From the NCBI GenBank assembly GCA_014846205.1, contig RKAY01000168.1, positions 1 through 7,303 on the forward strand: a DNA stretch of 7,303 nucleotides, in the 5' to 3' direction. Source of the DNA: Collinsella aerofaciens (lineage in GTDB: Bacteria > Actinomycetota > Coriobacteriia > Coriobacteriales > Coriobacteriaceae). The translations under genes and the position numbers were made by a program. The notes under the pieces were generated by a model. The model was not told the DNA's origin, searched no databases, and saw only the letters and a list, made by a program, of their open reading frames with translations. Below, piece by piece: positions 4,225-7,303 of this stretch. The stretch's first letter is position 1. Every line of letters starts with the position of its first letter.

Positions 4225-5982
4225 ATGAATGAGATCAAGTGCCCGCATTGTGGCGAAGTTTTTAAGGTCGACGCGTCCGGTTATGCGGATATCGTCAAGC
4301 AAGTGCGCGATGCAGAGTTTTCGCGCGACCTGGATGAGCGTGTGAAGGCAGTCCAGCGCGAGGGCGAGCAGGCGCTGGAACTCGAGCGCTCGCGTTCGTC
4401 GGCTGCTTTGCAGGAGGCAGAGTCTCAGCGCAACGCTCAGCTTGTCGAGCAGAAGAACACTGCGGATCAGAAACTGGCGCAAGAAGTCGCCAAGCGTGAT
4501 GCTGAACTCGCCGAGCTACGCGCCAAGCTCGAGGGCGCTGCCGCAGAGCGCGAGAGTGCAAGCCAGCGTGCGGCGGTTGAGGCCCGTGCCGATGCTCAAA
4601 AGGAGAACGCCGAGCTCCAGCGCGAGATCGACAATTTGCGTGCGCAGCTGGGACGCAAGGATGATGAAGCCAAGCTTGCCGAGTCGGCGGCGCGCAACGC
4701 TGCTCAAAACGATTTAGCTGCGCGTGATGCCCAGATTGCCGAGCTGCAGGCCAAGCTTGCCGCGGCAGACAAGGCTAAGGAGATGGCGCTTGCCGCTGCT
4801 GCTGCCGAGTCGCAGCGCGAGCTCGATGCCGCTCGCAGCGAGGCCGAGCGTACGCTTACTGACTATCGCGCGAAGGTACAAGAGAAGTTTTCCGCCGCAA
4901 GGGCTCAGTCTGAGCAAGAGGCCGAGGGCCTGCGCGCCCAGCTGCGCGAACAGGAGCTGACGGCCAAAATGAACCTATCGGAGGCGGTCGCCGCGGCGGA
5001 GCGTGAGCGTGATGAGGCCCGCGCAAAGCTCACGAGCGAGCTGGCGGTGCGCGATTCGCGCGAGGAACAGGCCAGAGCAGCACACGAGCTCGAGCTTGCG
5101 CAGGCCAAGCGCGCGAGCGATGAGCTGATTCGCTACAAGGACGAAGAGATTGAGCGTCTTAAGGACATGAAGGTACGCCTGTCCACCAAGATGGTGGGCG
5201 AGTCGCTCGAGCAGCACTGCGAGACTGAGTTCAATCGTTTGCGTATGACCGCGTTTCCTAACGCGTACTTCGAGAAAGACAACGATGCGTCCGAGGGCAC
5301 CAAGGGCGACTTTATCTTCCGCGAGTGCGACGCGAGCGGCAACGAGATCATCTCGATTATGTTCGAGATGAAAAATGAGAACGACGAGACTGCGACCAAA
5401 CACAAAAACGAGGACTTCTTTAAGAAACTCGATCACGATCGCCGCCAAAAGGGCTGTGAGTACGCGGTACTCTGCACACTGCTCGAGCCCGAGAGTGAAC
5501 TCTATAACGCGGGAATCGTAGACGTGAGCTACCGCTACGAGAAGATGTACGTGATCCGTCCGCAGTTTTTCATTCCCATGATTACGCTGCTGCGCAACGC
5601 CGCCATGGGTTCGCTGCGCTATAAGCAGGAGCTAGCGGAGTACAAGCAGCAGAACATCGACGTCACGAACTTCGAGGCCAAGATGGAGAAGTTCAAGGAC
5701 GGCTTCTCGCGCAACTACAACCTGGCGAGTAAGCAATTCGAGTCGGCAATCAAGGAAATCGATGCCGCCATCAAGCAGCTCGAGAAAACCAAGGACGATT
5801 TGCGTCGCAGCACCGAGAATCTGCGCCTGGCCCACAACAAGGCCGATGAGCTTACCATTCGCAAGCTCACGTGGGGCAACAAGACCATGAAAGCAGCGTT
5901 TGATGAGGCACGCGAGACCGCGTCGGAGACAGGCGATGAGCCCGCCGAGGCGGATTCGTATGAGGTTGAGGATGCCGAGTAG
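4225..5982 (+). CDS. DUF2130 (COG4487) coiled-coil protein with predicted nuclease-like core
   Basis: The 585-residue protein opens with a CPHCG zinc-knuckle-like motif (C6, C9). A long coiled coil follows (about 30-315), rich in alanine, glutamate, arginine and glutamine. The conserved DUF2130 region spans about 316-480. A second helical stretch (about 484-545) ends in an acidic tail. No signal peptide or membrane span, so cytoplasmic. Within the core, GDFIF (D362) is followed by a strand containing FEMK (E381, K383); this D...E-x-K spacing resembles the PD-(D/E)XK nuclease active site, with E327 or E334 in the preceding helix as a possible fourth residue. DUF2130 has no settled function that I know of, and the nuclease reading is inference. 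GAGGAG (4214-4219) five bases before the ATG supports the start. It converges on the helicase gene with 79 bp between the two stop codons. Confidence 0.88.
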   Translation: MNEIKCPHCGEVFKVDASGYADIVKQVRDAEFSRDLDERVKAVQREGEQALELERSRSSAALQEAESQRNAQLVEQKNTADQKLAQEVAKRDAELAELRAKLEGAAAERESASQRAAVEARADAQKENAELQREIDNLRAQLGRKDDEAKLAESAARNAAQNDLAARDAQIAELQAKLAAADKAKEMALAAAAAESQRELDAARSEAERTLTDYRAKVQEKFSAARAQSEQEAEGLRAQLREQELTAKMNLSEAVAAAERERDEARAKLTSELAVRDSREEQARAAHELELAQAKRASDELIRYKDEEIERLKDMKVRLSTKMVGESLEQHCETEFNRLRMTAFPNAYFEKDNDASEGTKGDFIFRECDASGNEIISIMFEMKNENDETATKHKNEDFFKKLDHDRRQKGCEYAVLCTLLEPESELYNAGIVDVSYRYEKMYVIRPQFFIPMITLLRNAAMGSLRYKQELAEYKQQNIDVTNFEAKMEKFKDGFSRNYNLASKQFESAIKEIDAAIKQLEKTKDDLRRSTENLRLAHNKADELTIRKLTWGNKTMKAAFDEARETASETGDEPAEADSYEVEDAE

Positions 5983-6001
5983 GTCATAGCGGATAGTGCA
6001 A

Positions 6002-6039
6002 AAGCGGGGCCGCTGGCGATATTGCCACCGGCCCCGCTT
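6002..6039. terminator. Shared bidirectional terminator between convergent genes
   Basis: AAGCGGGGCCG (6002-6012) pairs with CGGCCCCGCTT (6029-6039), and TGGC (6014-6017) with GCCA (6024-6027), around GATATT with one C/C mismatch. On the minus strand the stem is followed by TTTTGCAC, and on the plus strand by CGTTTCGTT. It should therefore end the helicase transcript best and the DUF2130 transcript moderately. Confidence 0.82.
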
Positions 6040-6061
6040 CGTTTCGTTCCAGTATGTTCGG

Positions 6062-7303
6062 CTAGTCCTCGAGCAGGTCCTCGATAAAGCCGACGCGGTA
6101 GTTTTTGAAGATGACCTCGCCGCCGTCTTGCGTGGCGTCCAGATCGACATCGCCCATGATGCCAAAGTCGTGGTCGCCATCCTCGTCGGCAAAGATCTGG
6201 TGCACGTGCCATACGTGCGCGGTCTTCTCGTCGGACTCGTCGATGGAAAACATCGCGGCGCTGCGGGCATCTCCGTCGGTGAGGATCTCCTCGTGTTGTT
6301 CGTGGTAGGCATTGAGGGCCTTTTGCCAACGGATCTCGCTCATGCCCCAGTCGTCGTCGAGTTCGCCCAGGTCGCGCACATGCTCGCGGGCGGCAAGAGT
6401 CACGCGGCGGAAGAGTGCGTTGCGCACCAGCAGGGTGCAGCCACGGCGGTCTGCCACGACTTCGTCGATGCCCTGCGGCGGCGCGGCGTCGAGTGCTGCC
6501 GGGTTGCCGGCGTTCTCCCACTCGTCCACCAGGCTCGAGTCGACCGAGCGCACCACAAAGCCGAGCCATGAGATAATGTCGCGCAGGCGCTCGTCGCGCT
6601 TCTCAATGGGCACGGTACGGTCGAGCGAACGGTAGGCCTCTGCCAGGTAGCGCAGCAAAATGCCTTCGGAGCGAGCGATGCCGAGCTTTTGAATGTAACC
6701 CTTAAAGTCGCTCGCGCTCTCCAGCATGTCGCGCAGGACGCTCTTGGGCGAGAGCTGGTAGTCGTTGGCCCAGGGTACTTCCTGGCAGTACTTGTCAAAA
6801 GCGGCGTCGAGCAAATCCTCGAGCGGTTTTTCGTACGTGACGTCCTGAATACGCTCCAGACGCTCCTCATACTCGATGCCGTCGGCCTTCATTTCGGCCA
6901 TAGCGCGATCGCGTGCGGCGCGCTCCTGTGCGCGCAGCACCTGCTTGGGGTCCTCGAGCGTAGCCTCGACCATCGAGATGAGGTCCATAGTATAGGTCTC
7001 GCTCTCGGGATCGAGCAACTCCAGCGCGGCAAGCAAAAACGGTGAGAGCGGCTGGTCGAGCGCAAAGTCCTCGGGCAGGTCGACCGTCAGCGCGTAGTCG
7101 ATGTCCGGCGCGGCGTCAGTCGGGGCGTCGGGTGCGGGCGGCACCTCGGTGCGCACGACGACGCCGGAGTCGATGAGCGTGGCGAAGATCTCGTCGGCAC
7201 GAATCTCGAGCTTTGCCTTTTCCTCGGGCGTTTGCAGGCTTGTCTCGATGAGGTCGTGCACGCGGGCGCGAGCGTCGCCGCCCTGCTCGACCACGCTAAT
7301 CAC
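6062..7303 (-). CDS. DEAD/DEAH-box helicase, C-terminal part with DUF3516 domain (5'-truncated)
   Basis: The last 413 codons of a minus-strand gene whose start lies beyond the window; the GTG at 7303-7301 is simply the first codon inside the window. Residues 1-50 of the fragment (begin ISVVEQGGDARARVHDLI) resemble the end of a helicase C-terminal lobe. A proline- and acid-rich linker follows (about 54-80). The rest resembles DUF3516, the C-terminal domain of a family of actinobacterial DEAD/DEAH helicases: VPWANDYQLSPKSVLRDMLE (176-195), GIARSEGILLRYLAEAYRSL (208-227), and WLGFVVRSVDSSLVDEWE (246-263). The C-terminus is intact, ending LLED before TAG. The helicase motifs themselves are outside the window, so ATPase activity is inferred from the family. 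The likely role is unwinding RNA or DNA in the cytoplasm; the substrate is not established. Confidence 0.88.
   Translation of the reverse strand: MISVVEQGGDARARVHDLIETSLQTPEEKAKLEIRADEIFATLIDSGVVVRTEVPPAPDAPTDAAPDIDYALTVDLPEDFALDQPLSPFLLAALELLDPESETYTMDLISMVEATLEDPKQVLRAQERAARDRAMAEMKADGIEYEERLERIQDVTYEKPLEDLLDAAFDKYCQEVPWANDYQLSPKSVLRDMLESASDFKGYIQKLGIARSEGILLRYLAEAYRSLDRTVPIEKRDERLRDIISWLGFVVRSVDSSLVDEWENAGNPAALDAAPPQGIDEVVADRRGCTLLVRNALFRRVTLAAREHVRDLGELDDDWGMSEIRWQKALNAYHEQHEEILTDGDARSAAMFSIDESDEKTAHVWHVHQIFADEDGDHDFGIMGDVDLDATQDGGEVIFKNYRVGFIEDLLED

Noticed and set aside
2992..4482. A 496-codon open frame on the minus strand
   Set aside because: It lies antisense to the phosphoesterase, the small charged protein and the start of the DUF2130 gene, all with better evidence. 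Its translation has no recognisable domain and looks like a mirror frame produced by GC-rich third positions.
4225..5180. Internal DNA repeats in the DUF2130 coiled-coil region
   Set aside because: The recurring GCCAAGCTTGCC- and GAGCTC-like words reflect alanine/lysine/glutamate/leucine coiled-coil codons, not a periodic DNA repeat or a CRISPR array.
5632..6569. Minus-strand frames spanning the end of the DUF2130 gene and the end of the helicase gene
   Set aside because: They are out of frame with the helicase fragment, cross the bidirectional terminator and contain arginine/proline-rich nonsense-like sequence.
7301..7303. GTG at the right edge as the start of the DUF3516 protein
   Set aside because: The frame is open to the edge and the sequence resembles the middle of a larger helicase, so the codon is an internal valine.

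Overview
The window looks like chromosomal DNA from a GC-rich Gram-positive, most likely an actinobacterium of the class Coriobacteriia (Collinsella or a close relative). This is judged from protein character: a DUF3516-type helicase C-terminus, a DUF2130 protein and a short-form phosphoesterase, with GC-rich third codon positions and strong AGGAGG-type ribosome sites. It is recognition by eye, not a database match. There are no rRNA, tRNA, CRISPR or insertion-sequence signatures.

Layout. Positions 1-90 hold an unresolved partial frame, possibly the start of a leftward gene. Positions 91-253 are an AT-rich control region with two near-identical palindromes that fit the Rex (NADH sensor) operator pattern. 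They precede a two-gene operon: an iron-type alcohol dehydrogenase (254-1474) and an aldehyde dehydrogenase (1483-2862), 8 bp apart. A strong, symmetrical terminator closes the operon at 2863-2909.

Positions 2910-3531 are the least ordinary part. They carry three very small candidate genes. The first is a 27-residue single-membrane-segment peptide whose ribosome site is buried in a hairpin. The second is a 59-residue cysteine-rich frame. The third is a 59-residue protein with an acidic first half, a basic second half and a GLFGGLFG tail. A calcineurin-like metallophosphoesterase follows (3532-4077), then a repeat-like palindrome and a textbook terminator (4084-4166).

The last block is a 585-residue DUF2130 protein (4225-5982), which has a zinc-knuckle start, a long coiled coil and a predicted nuclease-like core. 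It converges on the C-terminal 413 codons of a DUF3516-type DEAD/DEAH helicase on the minus strand (6062-7303, cut by the window edge). A shared hairpin terminator lies between the two.

Functional reading. The two dehydrogenases can together interconvert an aldehyde with its alcohol and its acid. The Rex-like sites would tie them to the NADH/NAD+ balance of a fermenting anaerobe. The most plausible undescribed element is the small-gene cluster at 2926-3465, above all the 27-residue peptide with its occluded ribosome site, which resembles the layout of type I toxin loci. The DUF2130 protein and the helicase suggest nucleic-acid work nearby, but nothing here shows that they act together.
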